Source: Coleophoma eucalyptorum
Lineage: Eukaryota; Ascomycota; Leotiomycetes; Helotiales; Dermateaceae
DNA length: 64,000 nt
NCBI GenBank assembly: GCA_026120035.1
Contig: JALRME010000017.1
Coordinates: 186,001-250,000 of the forward strand
Reading direction: 5' to 3'
Shown: piece by piece, positions 12,327 to 24,042 of the stretch
Layout: each line of letters opens with the position of its first letter
Position numbering within the stretch: the first letter of the stretch is position 1
The notes under the pieces: model-generated
What the model saw: only the letters and a program-made list of their open reading frames with translations
Told to the model about the DNA's origin: nothing
The model's database searches: none
Program-made: the position numbers and the translations under genes

Positions 12327-13320
12327 CGCTTGGGGAGAGACCTTGTCGAACTTCAAGAGAATATACTTACTACTAAACAATAATGAAAACAGTCAAAATA
12401 TAACGGATGCCTGGAGTTCTCCAAAACAAGAAGAAACTATTCTAGCTTCTGAACCAGCATCAAAGTGCAAGATGCGGCGCGAGTCCGTCGATTTGACCAT
12501 CTCGAAAATTTCTCGCCGTGATAAGAGCCGCGCAACTGCTGCAAAAATAGCAACGCGTTACTTCCACTGAGTCCAGACTAATCAATCTGTCGTTCGACCA
12601 CCTCCGCAGGGTTTTAGTATGGTGGGGTTCAGTAGAGACTTTCAGCAGTAGTAGTGTGCTTCATGCAGGTCCATGGGTTTTGGCTTTGGACGGCGCGAAA
12701 CCTCTCGGGCTACAGGCTTTGCCAGCGTCGCTTAGCGGTTTGGCGACCGCCGGCTCTCCTTGCGTGATGTTGTTATATGATAGATCTGATACTGGCTTCC
12801 GATTTCAGGTTATTCTCTTATACCTCAAGATTCTCCAACGAATGCGAAATTTAAAGTTTTATGAGCTGTGTTTGTGCTCGTTCTCCTGATGGGTATATTT
12901 CCAATGGCTTCTCAAGTGAATTTGATGCTTCCTAGAATATTGAGTTTATGAAGTATATCAACAACGGTACGACGATATAAGGCGAGCCGATGGTGTGGTA
13001 GCGGCACGATTTAAAACAATGGCAGGTAGCGCCTGCAGCTAAGCAAAGACAATAGATACACTTTTACAGGGCCTCGAGTAGTTCATCCCTTCAACCAGAC
13101 GGCTCGGAAACCTTTCTCCAGCATGGTCATTTATTTCGCGCTTAGCATCTGCAAAAACAACGATCATGTTGGGTGTTGATAAGCTCATACCACATAGACT
13201 TGCCACCTGCATGGCTTGTTCCATTCAGCATGGCGGAAAAGTTCGGTGGGTTGAGTCGCGCACTTTTCTTCGTCTCCTCCAACTCTACATCGTGAGGTAC
13301 TCCTTCCCGAGACACGCACA
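12327..13320. promoter_or_regulatory. Divergent promoter region between GT8 copies 1 and 2
   Basis: About 1 kb lies between oppositely oriented GT8 genes. No clear operator was seen. Co-regulation is inferred from the arrangement only. Confidence 0.35.
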
Positions 13321-14486
13321 ATGAAGAACATTTTTACGCCAAGGAGTGCACCCGTTCTGTTATTCGCAGTCTTCATTTTGCTGATATGGGTGAATACACA
13401 TTCTCCCGCGAGCTCAATTGTGGCCTTTTCAGAAACACATCCAGAATATGAAGCACAGCAAGTTTCCTTGAGCAAAGCAGCACCGCAGACGCCAACGCAC
13501 AATTATGCGTTCTCTGCCTTTCTGGCAGCACCAAGTATGGATACGAAGGACGACAATGATGATCTGTACTTTGTGGGTACACGGTTGATCATCTACCAAT
13601 TACTCCACGATCCGGCAACACGAACCAATAACTCATATCCGTTTGTGGTGCTTGTTACTGAAGATGTCGGTGAGTTAGCAGTTCGAATCCACGACAGTGA
13701 GGTTCATTAGCTAAGTTCGAGATATAGTCCCAAGCAAACGAGAGCGACTTCAGAAAGATGGCGCAGTTGTCATTGTTGTGGAGAAATTGTCGTTGGAGTG
13801 GGCAGATACTCGAAAGGCATGGAGAGACGTGTTAACCAAATTGCGCCTCTTCGAGTTATACCAATACGACAAAATCCTCTTCCTCGATTCTGATACCCTT
13901 ATAACGAGACGAATAGACGCTATTTTCGATGATCCTGCAGCGCAGATACAACAGAACAAGGGGGATCATTCGCCAGAAAAGATGCCAGAAGATGAAGGGG
14001 CCCAGCCAGAGACATATCTTTTTGCTGGGAATGCTGGTAAGAGCTATATAGATATCAAGTATCAGGTGGGACGAGTACTGACACTATGAAGGGTCTGGAG
14101 GGTATGATCACGCATATCCGCCGCGCAAGGGCAATAACCTGAATGCAGGCTGTATGGTTTTCCGACCAGCAAAGGACCTTTTCGAATACTACCTAAACCT
14201 GGCAAAACTGAAGGACCGCTTTCCAGGTCGAACACCTGAGCAAAGTCTCTGGTCTTATGCACATAGACGAGATGGAAATATGCCATGGACGCAGCTCCAC
14301 TATGATTGGAATGTCAACTGGGCTACGTGGAATGATAGTCTGCATGGCATCGCTAGCTTGCATTCGAAGTTTTGGGAACTAGATCATGACCCAAAACTCA
14401 AAGATTTTGCTATGAGTCTAAAGTGGAAGATGGAGGGATATTGGGAAGGGGTTGAGGCTGCCGAATCTGCTCCTCGCGGGTATTAA
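13321..14486 (+). CDS. GT8 family glycosyltransferase, copy 2
   Basis: Three exons: 13321-13669, 13728-14036 and 14092-14486 (introns 58 and 55 nt, both phase 1), about 350 residues. The anchor is at residues 11-24 (PVLLFAVFILLIWV). Landmarks parallel copy 1: HNYAFSAFLAAP, FVGTRLIIYQLLHDPATR, the DxD motif in LFLDSDTLITRR, LFAGNAG split by the second intron, LNAGCMVFRP, RTPEQSLWSYAHR, and MPWTQLHYDWNVN. Splicing restores all of these in one frame. The protein ends in a Glu-rich tail and PRGY. Acceptor and donor sugar are unknown. Its intron positions are unlike either neighbour copy. Confidence 0.87.
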
Positions 14487-15138
14487 TTTTGGATTGCTAT
14501 TTAACCAAGTATCCAATGAGATTTAGACCCTGTGATCGTCCAAAATGTCTTGAATTGATGGATTTTCTTCTTTCGGCTTTCAGTCTGATACTGCTAAACG
14601 AGTCATACTTCATCTTCATCCCTAGATCCCACTCCGAGAGATAATCGATCCTTCGCTTATCAAGTTGTCTTTGCCGGGCTGCTTTAACTGATCATCGGAC
14701 CCGCTTCTGGACACTCCCTACGCTGCTTCAAGTGGGTCGAACGGTTAGGTGCAGATATTTGTTATAATGGATAAGCCTGATTGACAAGTAGGAACCGGAA
14801 AAAAGGTAGGTTACTATAAATCTGCCCTGCATTTGCATGATCCGCTTCCGGAACACCATCTGTGAGATAACGCTCTCCCTTGCTGGACATTGTATGGACG
14901 CCTTCTGGAATAAGAACTTCGCTGCTAGGATACTTCTGATATAGGATATCCCTTTGGTAATAATACTTGTGCGGGACTTCTTATCAAGTCTCTTGATAGC
15001 ATGCAGTCACTCTAGTGAGCCTGAAGTAAATCCTCGATTTCTCCTTGTCCTTCATTTTCAACAACAATACACACACTCATTCTTTTGCATTAGATGCTCT
15101 TTTTTATGATATTCCATATTATTTGATAATTTCTAAAC
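14487..15138. other. Intergenic between GT8 copies 2 and 3
   Basis: No gene was recognised. Short T-rich and CA-rich stretches just before 15139 are typical of a fungal 5' leader. Confidence 0.4.
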
Positions 15139-16215
15139 ATGGTTCCAGAATGGAATCGATTTCCAAACAACAAATTACCCTTCTACCATCGCGCCTCGGT
15201 CTTCGGTCGAAACATATCGAGCACACGCTTAGTCTGCCTCGTAGCGGTATCACTCACTTTCATATACCTACTCTCCAATGCCTCCAGGTTTGAAAGTCCG
15301 ATTGCAATAGCCGATGTCTCGAGTTTCAAGATGTCGAGAGAACGTCTTGCATATGCTACATATCTAGCACCAACCAAGCCAGAGCCCGAGAACGATAACG
15401 ACGACAGATACTTTGTTGCTTGCCGTATGGTTGCTTATCAGATAATGCATGCGCCGGAGACCAAGACAAATATCTCGATTCCATTCGTTGTAATGGTGCA
15501 CCGAGAATTGAGGCAGAGCAAGAAAGACCGGTTGAAGCGAGATGGAGCGGTCATCATTGAGGTTGAAGGTATTCTACCGGAAGAGTGGATGATGCCTGGA
15601 ATGCTAGAAAAGTATATGGATCTATACACCAAGCTGCGGGTCTTTGAATGGGTACAGTATGATCGAGTGCTATTCATCGATGGAGATCACCTCATCACTA
15701 GACGTCTGGACGATGTCTTTGATACACCAGAAGCGACCAAAATCCAACAGAACCACAATAACAATACTTTACTTCTCGATGGCGAAACCGGCCAGCCATC
15801 AGAGTATCTCCTTGCAGCATCGGGGGATCTGCATAGCTACAACCATCCATTCCCGCCGCCAAATCTTGGGGCTTTCAATACTGGTTTCTTCCTATTCAAG
15901 CCATCTATTCAGTTATTTAAGTACTATATGACTCTCATGAAACTTCCCGACTCACACAATCCAAAGTACCCCGAGCAAGCACTGGTCAATTATGCGCATC
16001 GGCCGGAGGGAAACATGCCTTTTGCGCAAATTGATTGGAGCTGGAATATCATCTTGCCGAATGAGAATGATTGGAAGTGGGAGAATAGAGCTGCTTCAAT
16101 TCATGAGAAGTGGTGGCGGAATAAGGCCGTAAGGGAGGTCATAGAAGAATTGAGAGTCGTTAGGGAGAGTATGTTCGCATTCTATCGTGGTCGTGAGGAG
16201 GCTAGCTGGTACTGA
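15139..16215 (+). CDS. GT8 family glycosyltransferase, copy 3 (intronless)
   Basis: A single exon of 358 residues. The anchor at about residues 30-45 (VCLVAVSLTFIYLL) lies after a longer cytosolic tail than in copies 1 and 2. Landmarks are LAYATYLAP, RYFVACRMVAYQIMHAPETK, TKLRVFEWVQYDRVLF, the DxD motif as IDGDHLITRR (Ser replaced by Gly, both Asp kept), LGAFNTGFFLFKPS and YPEQALVNYAHRPEGNMPF. It closes with SIHEKWW, matching the HEKYW end of copy 1. It lacks every intron found in its two paralogues, suggesting intron loss. The Gly in the DxD core and Phe in place of Trp after NMP may mean altered donor use, but this is inference. Confidence 0.86.
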   Translation: MVPEWNRFPNNKLPFYHRASVFGRNISSTRLVCLVAVSLTFIYLLSNASRFESPIAIADVSSFKMSRERLAYATYLAPTKPEPENDNDDRYFVACRMVAYQIMHAPETKTNISIPFVVMVHRELRQSKKDRLKRDGAVIIEVEGILPEEWMMPGMLEKYMDLYTKLRVFEWVQYDRVLFIDGDHLITRRLDDVFDTPEATKIQQNHNNNTLLLDGETGQPSEYLLAASGDLHSYNHPFPPPNLGAFNTGFFLFKPSIQLFKYYMTLMKLPDSHNPKYPEQALVNYAHRPEGNMPFAQIDWSWNIILPNENDWKWENRAASIHEKWWRNKAVREVIEELRVVRESMFAFYRGREEASWY

Positions 16216-16676
16216 GCAATAATTTCGTTCTGAGTCCAGTCTTTCTTGCTGCGACTTTTAATAATACTATGTAAAGCTGTGACTGAAAAATATATAGCAT
16301 TGAAGTGCACTTCTAAGTCGAAAAGCTCTTGATTATGACAATGTAAGAGTCCTACCTCAAGTCCTTGGCTGACGCCAAAGGGTGCGAACAAAGCCACCAC
16401 ATGACCTTTTGACTTTCAACGTCGAGATTATTGTAATATCAGCTTAGTACAAAGCTCATCTCTCGATGATGATTGATTACCTGTAAACGGTTCACAAGAG
16501 AAAGGTGGCAATATTGCAGAATATGACTATGATTTAAGTATATGGTAATGTAAACGACAGTGTATGAAAGCAGAATAATAGATAATATCGGATTTAAAAG
16601 AAGGGTAATTCCGTCCCAAACGCCAAGCTATGCAATGCAGCGAAGATAACCACCCAGCAAGACGATCGAACAGCGT
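16216..16676. other. Convergent intergenic, no feature seen
   Basis: Both flanking genes end here; only AT-rich 3' UTR-like sequence is visible. Confidence 0.4.
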
Positions 16677-17780
16677 CTAGTTCACCTCAATAAGACCAGG
16701 TCCAAAGACAGCTGCCTTCGCAACGTCATCGGCAGTAATGAAAGGTCCAGTGCTATTGGTGATGACCGCAAGAGTAAGACCATTGCCGAAAGTTGCTGCA
16801 TCAAAGGGGAAGAGAGCATCGAACACGATAGTGTTTCCCTTGACTGTAATATCCTGCAGCTTCTCGACGATAGGCAAGTTTTGTTGGTTGATGTAGGTAA
16901 GAGAAAGTCCAGACATTCCTGAGCTCCACTTCCAGCTGTCTGGGTACTTTCCTCCCCACTTGGACACATCGAAGCTGAACCGAATATTCTGAGAAACAGG
17001 CTGGATATCTGTCGTGAGAACCGTGAGAGCATCGAAGATGGGCAGAGCGATCTCATTGATGTTTGGGCATGTTCCTGGAACAACAAAGTTCTGGTTCAAA
17101 GCGGAAAATGCAAGCTCACGGGTGCTGGCAGTGAGGAAGGGAAGTGCGCTAGGAATCTTCTTCAGAAGTGTGCGGTAGAAGCCATTCTGTTCACCTTCCT
17201 GCCCAATCACAGCTCCAACACCGCGGATGAGACCGTTATCGCCATCAATGCCGAAGAGGGTTTGGATATCTTGAAGCGTACCCAATGTAACATCGGTAAA
17301 TGTCGAGGCGAGAGAAATGGCGTCAGAGAAGTTGTCGACTGGGAAGGTGTACTCGCATGGCAGGATTGGGTTGGCTCCGAACTTCTTCAATGCTCCGTTG
17401 GCATTCAAGGCATGGAGCTCCTCCTGTGCCACAACTGCATTGAGAGCATTGATGATAACTGTGCGCACCTCGCCGTTATCAATCTCGTAACCGGGAAGGT
17501 TGTTGGTGACATTGTAAATCAGGCTGGTAAAGTATGCAACTTCAAATAGCTCGTTAAATGCGACAAAGCGTAAACTGGTCTTGGTATCCTCCGTAATAGT
17601 TGGTGGCGGTGGGCCATTAGGAAGACTACCATGGGCTTGTTGCTCGATGGCTGTAAGCTGCGAGGATGGGTTTACTATCGCAGGGAAGCCATTTGCCAAT
17701 GGGAAAGAAAATGGTGCAGCAGATACCGCAGACAAGCAAGAGAGCCCCATGAGGGAAGCTGAAAAAAGAGAAGAAACCAT
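16677..17780 (-). CDS. Secreted ferritin-like protein (late sexual development family)
   Basis: One exon, 367 residues. A clear signal peptide spans residues 1-21 (ending AVSAAP). After a Pro-rich linker there is a helical ferritin-like domain with acidic/His positions such as FNELFEVAYFTSLI and AQEELHALNANGALKKFG, resembling LsdA-type late sexual development proteins, which share the Ferritin_2 fold. A beta-rich C-terminal half (FDVSKWGGKYPDSWKW, then FPFDAATFGNG) follows. The function of the family is poorly known; metal binding is not established. Several Asn-x-Ser/Thr sites fit a secreted protein. ATG 17780 is the first in frame and opens directly with the signal peptide. Confidence 0.85.
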   Translation of the reverse strand: MVSSLFSASLMGLSCLSAVSAAPFSFPLANGFPAIVNPSSQLTAIEQQAHGSLPNGPPPPTITEDTKTSLRFVAFNELFEVAYFTSLIYNVTNNLPGYEIDNGEVRTVIINALNAVVAQEELHALNANGALKKFGANPILPCEYTFPVDNFSDAISLASTFTDVTLGTLQDIQTLFGIDGDNGLIRGVGAVIGQEGEQNGFYRTLLKKIPSALPFLTASTRELAFSALNQNFVVPGTCPNINEIALPIFDALTVLTTDIQPVSQNIRFSFDVSKWGGKYPDSWKWSSGMSGLSLTYINQQNLPIVEKLQDITVKGNTIVFDALFPFDAATFGNGLTLAVITNSTGPFITADDVAKAAVFGPGLIEVN

Positions 17781-20700
17781 GGTGGAATGAAAATGCAGGA
17801 ACAGAGAGATTTGGAAAAGGTCTTGAGAATGATAGGGACTGGATGAGGTGAAAGGGCTGTGATAATGAAAAGTTGATTATGATGATGATGATGAGATATG
17901 AGATGCAGCATTTCGTCAGAGAAACCGGCAGACTTTATACAAACGGAAAGAAACATCTCACCACGGCCAGTTGGAGGCCACCACACTCACGATCTGCATA
18001 GCCTTTGGCTGTGGGGAGTATAGCAACCGGAGGTGGTGGCCATGGTGAGCTGTCAGGTCCCAGGAGAAGGATGACTGACTGGATGTCAGCGTGAGATTGG
18101 ATTTTTAATGTCATTCAGAACCAGCCCCGCCCCGAAATAGAAATGGCGTTTATTTTGGCGCTGAGAGGCGCCTACTTAGCCGTCGGAAGAAATAATTTCC
18201 GGCACTGCCTCTGTTTATTCTGGGTTGTAACCTTCCCGCGCACCCGCCGCAATTTTCAACTGCAGCTTGAAATAATAACTGTGCCAGCGCATTCCATGAT
18301 GCGCCGCAGTGATTTCTAATGACCGAATTCCAAATTACATGAAGTCCATAGCAATACCGTTTTCAATGTCTTTCCGCGTCTTTGAAGCTCTAGATCCTTC
18401 ACGGGAGACTCGCCGCTTGCAGTTCCAACACAGTCAGCTGCACGTGACCATTCTTACTTTGTATACGCGGTAGAGCATACGGACCAGCTAGTTAGATGCC
18501 TTCTGTGCAGTAGGCTATTACTACAGAGTTTGGGAGTATTTACGATGCCATGGGCTTGATTGGGTGATGAAGCGAAGAAGTGGTGGATAGCGAATGAGAC
18601 TTCTGCTGGTCACCACTTGCGCACAGTAAGCTAGAGTGCAGGTCCCATGCGAGAAGTTGCTTGTTACGCGGCCCTGAACGATAAATAGCAGACCTATAGT
18701 CTCTGAGCTGGTTATGGATGATTTACTGACTTGCTTTGGAGAAGTCACCACCTTCATATTCACATGATGATTATTTTTGTATTCACAAGTTCTAGGGCAC
18801 ATGACTAGGTATTCCTGATGATGACCGCGATGGCTATAGTGACTCGCAGTGTCACCAGAAGGATTTCTTCGTCGTGGCATTGTTGAATAAATATACTCTT
18901 TTGTCCCTATACGCTCGTCTAGTGACCTGCCAGCTTGCACTGTCAAAATAGCACTTGTGAATCAACTTACCCGAGCTAAAGCTGAAGTGATACTCCTTGA
19001 CTCTAAACCCGAGTGCTTCTCGAGCTTTGTGCTTCGCCATAACATCTGCCGCCGCTAAGTCGGAAGGAATTGTAAGCATGAAGTTACTTCCAGCTGGATG
19101 GCTATTGCGGCCCGGGTGGTCAAGATCCGAGCCATTCTCGTCAGTTTAGATTGCAAAATCATCATGTGGATGACAAAACAATCAATATCTAACAGTTATG
19201 ATCCGACCCTCAAGCGATAGATGCCGTTGCTCTTCTTGCTCTATTTTGCCAAGGCCAAGTAGTAGAGTTTTGTTCCTATAAACACAGAACAGCGACGTCA
19301 CGAGACTGCATTTCAGTATCACCGAGATCCTCCTCCCGGACGATGGACTCAGCTGTTAGCTCAGAGTGTGATATTATAGAGTATTACATGTCAAACGTAG
19401 TGTCCACTCTCTACCGCTTCATAGAAATAGGTGTAGTGAGCTTAGGCCAGAGTGTAAACATAGAAGAGTTGTTTCGCAAGGTGACGAGTTCTACTGAGGA
19501 GAGATCTAAGACATGCCAATCAACATGCCGCTTTCCCCGTCAGCTCCAAGTGATAGGTTGCTTTTGAACACTAAGGTCAAGCATGCAGTAAGTGTACTAC
19601 TTGATGTTAAAGATAAACAAGCTTCCAGTACCCCGCCTCTTCCTCTTCACTTTGTACCCTTCCCAAATTTAGTGGCTTTGTTTTTCATTTCGCAAGGTGT
19701 GACTACCAAAATGGGGTTTGCGAGGTACTACCACATGTCTTGCTTCGCTGTGAGGCAAAGTGCAGATATAATCCTTCGCCTCTTACCTACTTGCATTGAG
19801 GTTCTCACTGCAGTCTGAGATGGGCTGCACCTTGATGGAAAGAAGGAGAGGAGGGGATGAGAAGAGGGGTGAAGGGGAGGGGGGGGAATACGGGTTTTGG
19901 CAGACACTGTTGGCCTTGACTTGAGGCCTCTTGCACAACGTCATCAGCAAAAGTGTTCTCTCCGGTTCTATTTTTCTTGAATAGAGACCCGATATCCTAT
20001 TCAGCAAGGCACATCGCGTCCAAAGTATCTCCAAACCCTAAGAAGTTACGCGAACTACTGAAGAAATACACGACGCTCCATCCATCCTACTTTATGTCTT
20101 GTCCGTCCTCCCTTATCACTTTCACGATATATATAATATCGAGTAAAGCGATAGCTTAGAACTTTAATTTGCTATTACTAGGGCAGAAAGGTTCAGGCAA
20201 GATTCCTAAGAAGAGGTACAAGAGATGAGAGCGGTTGACTGGTCAAACACCAAAACATGTAAGTAGAGCTAACAAGATTAGCAACCGTTGAACCTTCCTT
20301 CCTCCCTCTTTTATTTTCGTAACTTTATTTGAGATCTTGTACCCTGGCTACATTTCGAATTGCGAATTGAGCTCGTTTGGTTGATTGCTGTGCTCGATGC
20401 CTTTGCTGTCGCTATTTGTACTGGCTCCTTACTATATCGGCTTGGCCTTATGTGGCAACCTGAAATTTGGGTGCTATTGTGGACCACCTGAAGCAGAGAA
20501 AAGCAAAGCCTCAAGTAAACGGGATTCTCTTTACTGTCAAGGACAAAAAGGGTTATAATAGCAACCTAGTGCTTCCAGCTCTGTTTTATATCCCTTCCGC
20601 TTCATCTATCCAAGCTAAAGTGTTTAGAATTTACCAACCTTTCTACATCATTGCTCAAAGTTGCTCGATCTTCGGTTTATTAGTGCCATGTATGGCCACT

Positions 20701-23700
20701 CAAATTCACAAATCCGATTCCCATATCTGGCTTTTTTTTTCTTCGACAATATTTCAAGGCCGCACCCCTTTCCAAGTCATATAAGTGTCAATAGTTACTC
20801 AACAAAAACATCTAGCCACCTTCACCAGATTGTCATCGATGCAGCTGTTTGATTCTAGCATGAATGGACTCATAATCTCATTTCCATAATTCTCCAAATT
20901 CTAGTCCTTTATGGTTTTGTGCTTTTTCCGAGCCAACACCCCGGACAAAACTCCCCAAGGAGATGGAAGCACTTAGGATTGCAGACTAGTGTTTATACTC
21001 TGAGAGGGTCACCTTTGGGGATCAGCTCCCGCATAGTAGTGCGTCCGGCTTCCGCGTGAGAGGATTGTAAATACTGGAGAGAGGATGTGAGGACACCTCG
21101 CTGTTCGTAATGGGAGGAGAGGTTGAGGAGTGATATTGGCGACCTTGTCTAAGTATTTGAATGCTGACTGGACGTCGGTATAGGAATTCTTGAGCGTAGC
21201 TTGGATCTTCAAACGGTATTACGTCACAGTTAAGCATATCAGTGTTTTATGATGGAGCCCAATAGCGAAGCTTGACTGGCCCCGGATAAGATATAAGTCG
21301 TCCCGCTGCCAGCAAGGATCACCAAGAAAAGGCAGGGTCGAGTTCGCCTCCACTCAGTTGTTGGTCTAGCCCATGCTCCACCAAATACATGGAGAAATAC
21401 TTTCAATAATCTGCTTATTTGCAGTTTCAGCACGTCTCCTGGCATATTTTCTCTGTGCTGGCAAATTTCGTGGCATCACGAATGGACAAAGTTTCCCCAC
21501 ATTCTGAATTCCTGGGGGCGAAGATTCCTAGTTCTGAGGATAATGGAACCAATTGGAAGTATGGGAATGTTGCGCCCTTCATTCTTCAGCTTTAAAGATG
21601 CAATATACGGTCACGTGGAGCAATTCTCATAGGTACAGCAAAAGGGCAAAAGCAGGATGCATGAATGCCAGCGATGCAGACCAGAAAGGAGTACCGGCCA
21701 AGCTGAAAGTCATGAAGGATTAAGAACGGCGGAATAAGAGAGATGAACTCAAGTTGCCGAGACAGGGATGAAAATAGAAGGCCTCCCTTCGTAACATCCG
21801 AAACGAGTTTCATCTGAAGTGTATACTTCTTCACTGTGCAAACGGGAAAGCTGCATCTTTTTAGTCGAATTGTCTCGGTGAGGAAGGGACCGAGATGGGG
21901 AGAAGGAGGAGGTTGAGACGGAGAAGTACAAGAAAGAGATCCAGTCGCATCCTGGAAGTCGCAGACGAGATCGAGATCCAGGGGAATAAGAAACCAAGAT
22001 CAGGAAATGTTGCACGCTGTCACGAGGTGTACTGTTGTTACAGTGCTCGTGTGGTGCATGACTATCTACACCTGATGTAAGGACATCTCAGAGGAGACCA
22101 CCAACGAGGAGTGAGAACCCCTCCTCCGGGCTGCTCTCCGTGACTGGCTGGCTGATTGTTGCGGTAGGACAAGCTTTTACCATCCCAAGCAAGCATTGAG
22201 CTAATCCCCATTTCCTCCCTCATTTGCCATCGATATGACCTTCTAAGCTTTGTGGCTTATTGAGGTATAAGCTAAGAGACAAGCTATTGGGCCGCGGCGG
22301 ATCTGGATCACTCTGGTAGGCGAGGCGCCGCCGCAGGGAATATTTGAAAGTGGTAACCATTGATTCGCAGATGGCGTGGTGAGAACGAAAGGGTGTTCCT
22401 GAAGCCGGAAAGAGTGATAGCTTGGTAGGGTGAGAATGAAGCGGCAGCGATGCCGGGGAGGACAACATCCAGGTCGGGAAACGTGGAAAGTCAGAGCCAA
22501 GCTTTTTTGCCAAGCCGGCCAAGACTCGTGCAAAAGCTTGTCACCTGTCGGTCGGAGCGGGAGGGCTTACGCGTCTTCTGCCAGGGCCGTTGTCGTTCAT
22601 AGCCTTTGTTGTGCTTGGGACGGCAGGAGGTGCAGAAGGCGGGAGAGCAGGAACTCTACAGAGCAGGAGGTCTTGTGCTTCATGAGATCCACGGAGGGAC
22701 ATGCGACCTCCTTCTCGTTCGTCTCCTTTCCCCACGGCTGCACCGGCAAGTTTCAGCTCCCCAGATCTGCGAAAATTGGGAATTCTGGATGCCGGAGAAA
22801 CCATTTTCGGGGGCAGGAGCATGGGCTGTGGCTGGACCATCGACGAATGCGAGCCAGCCTAACCCCCTTTCCCACGAGCAGCAGCAGCAAAATGCAACGG
22901 CAAACAGGCAAGTGGGTAAATGGAAGAAGAATGCAGATTGGCGCAAGTCGTGCCACCGGAGTGGTAGAACATATGGCACATTATTGCCGTCGGAGGTCTC
23001 AGGGGACACGATAGAGAGCGGCAGGAGTTGATGTTGCTGAAGGATTCGTATCTGATGGATTGTTATTTACCTATGTACCTATGTATATATCACGGAATAA
23101 TGTTCAAAGGTCTCGAGGCCTTGCTCGACGGGAGAGAGCACCGTGCGACTGGCAACTGGCTGGCCTCGTCATCAGTTGTCGTACTGCATTCCTGTGTTCG
23201 TAGGCGCCGTGTCCATGTCCATGCCCATGCCCTGTTGGGGGTCTATATTGGTCCCTTTGCCCAACATCTGCCGGGAGCAACGAGAGCACCAACCCTGTAC
23301 TTTTCGCCGCTGTAGCATCCTTCTCCCCCCTACGCCGGACGCCCAAAGCACCCACGCCAGCACCAACGCCAGCACCAGCACCGGCGCCAGCTCGAGCACC
23401 AGCATTTCCACTCGGCTACTACGATTCAGCTGCGCAATCAGAACCATCGCATATCTTCACATATCATCTCGCTCCTCCCTCGTCGCCCCATTCCTCTTCT
23501 CTTTTGTCTCAAACTCAGTCTCTTGCCTATCCTCTGGGAAGGTTCAATTCATTAATCTCTCCTCTACCGTATCATCAACTCCACCCGTTCTTAACGCTAT
23601 CAGATCCGTCCCCCCCCCCTCGTCGTAAAGAAGGCACACGACAGCGATCCACTCTTATCATCCGTCCCTGAGCCCCCCCAGGATTCTTACGTTTTGCGTG

Positions 23701-24042
23701 GCTTGTACGACTCCCATTGCCTAACTCAATCATCAAAAGTCTCTCTCGTCGCAGCTTTTCTTTCTTCTTTCCTACTCCCTCTTTTACTTCCATCGCTCTT
23801 TTGGACGCTCCCCTACGAGAATCATCCGATTTTTCGTCCCACGTCAGAATCTCCAGCACGATCGGCTCGTTCGCCACAGCATAAACCCACCACACCGAAT
23901 CATCTCCCGTTGCCAAGCTAGCTGACAGCCTTATCGCCAAGCACCCGGCCTTTCTGTCGCGTGCTTGTTCTTTCCTGTCCCTCGACGCAGCTCCCTCTCT
24001 TGTGCAACAGCACCTGGTGTTGCGCTGAGCACCACGATCAAC
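17781..24042. other. 6.2-kb gene-poor region with CT-rich leader
   Basis: No open frame here resembles a known protein. Frames at 18521-19079, 20467-20784 and 22430-23031 lack family features or workable introns. From about 23340 to 24000 the plus strand is pyrimidine-rich with ACCAGC-like repeats near 23350-23410, which fits a long promoter and 5' leader for the LicD gene. I see no transposon ends, tRNA or terminal repeats. Confidence 0.45.

Noticed and set aside
13681..13690. tRNA T-loop-like GTTCGAATCC
   Set aside because: It lies inside an intron of GT8 copy 2, and no acceptor stem or anticodon arm can be folded around it.
18521..19079. Two-exon minus-strand gene model
   Set aside because: The frames can be joined only with an intron of 31 or 37 nt, shorter than any other here, and the product has no recognisable feature.
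22430..23628. Several overlapping frames of 95-194 codons upstream of the LicD gene
   Set aside because: They overlap on both strands in GC- and CT-rich sequence, with low-complexity products; typical chance frames in a promoter/leader.
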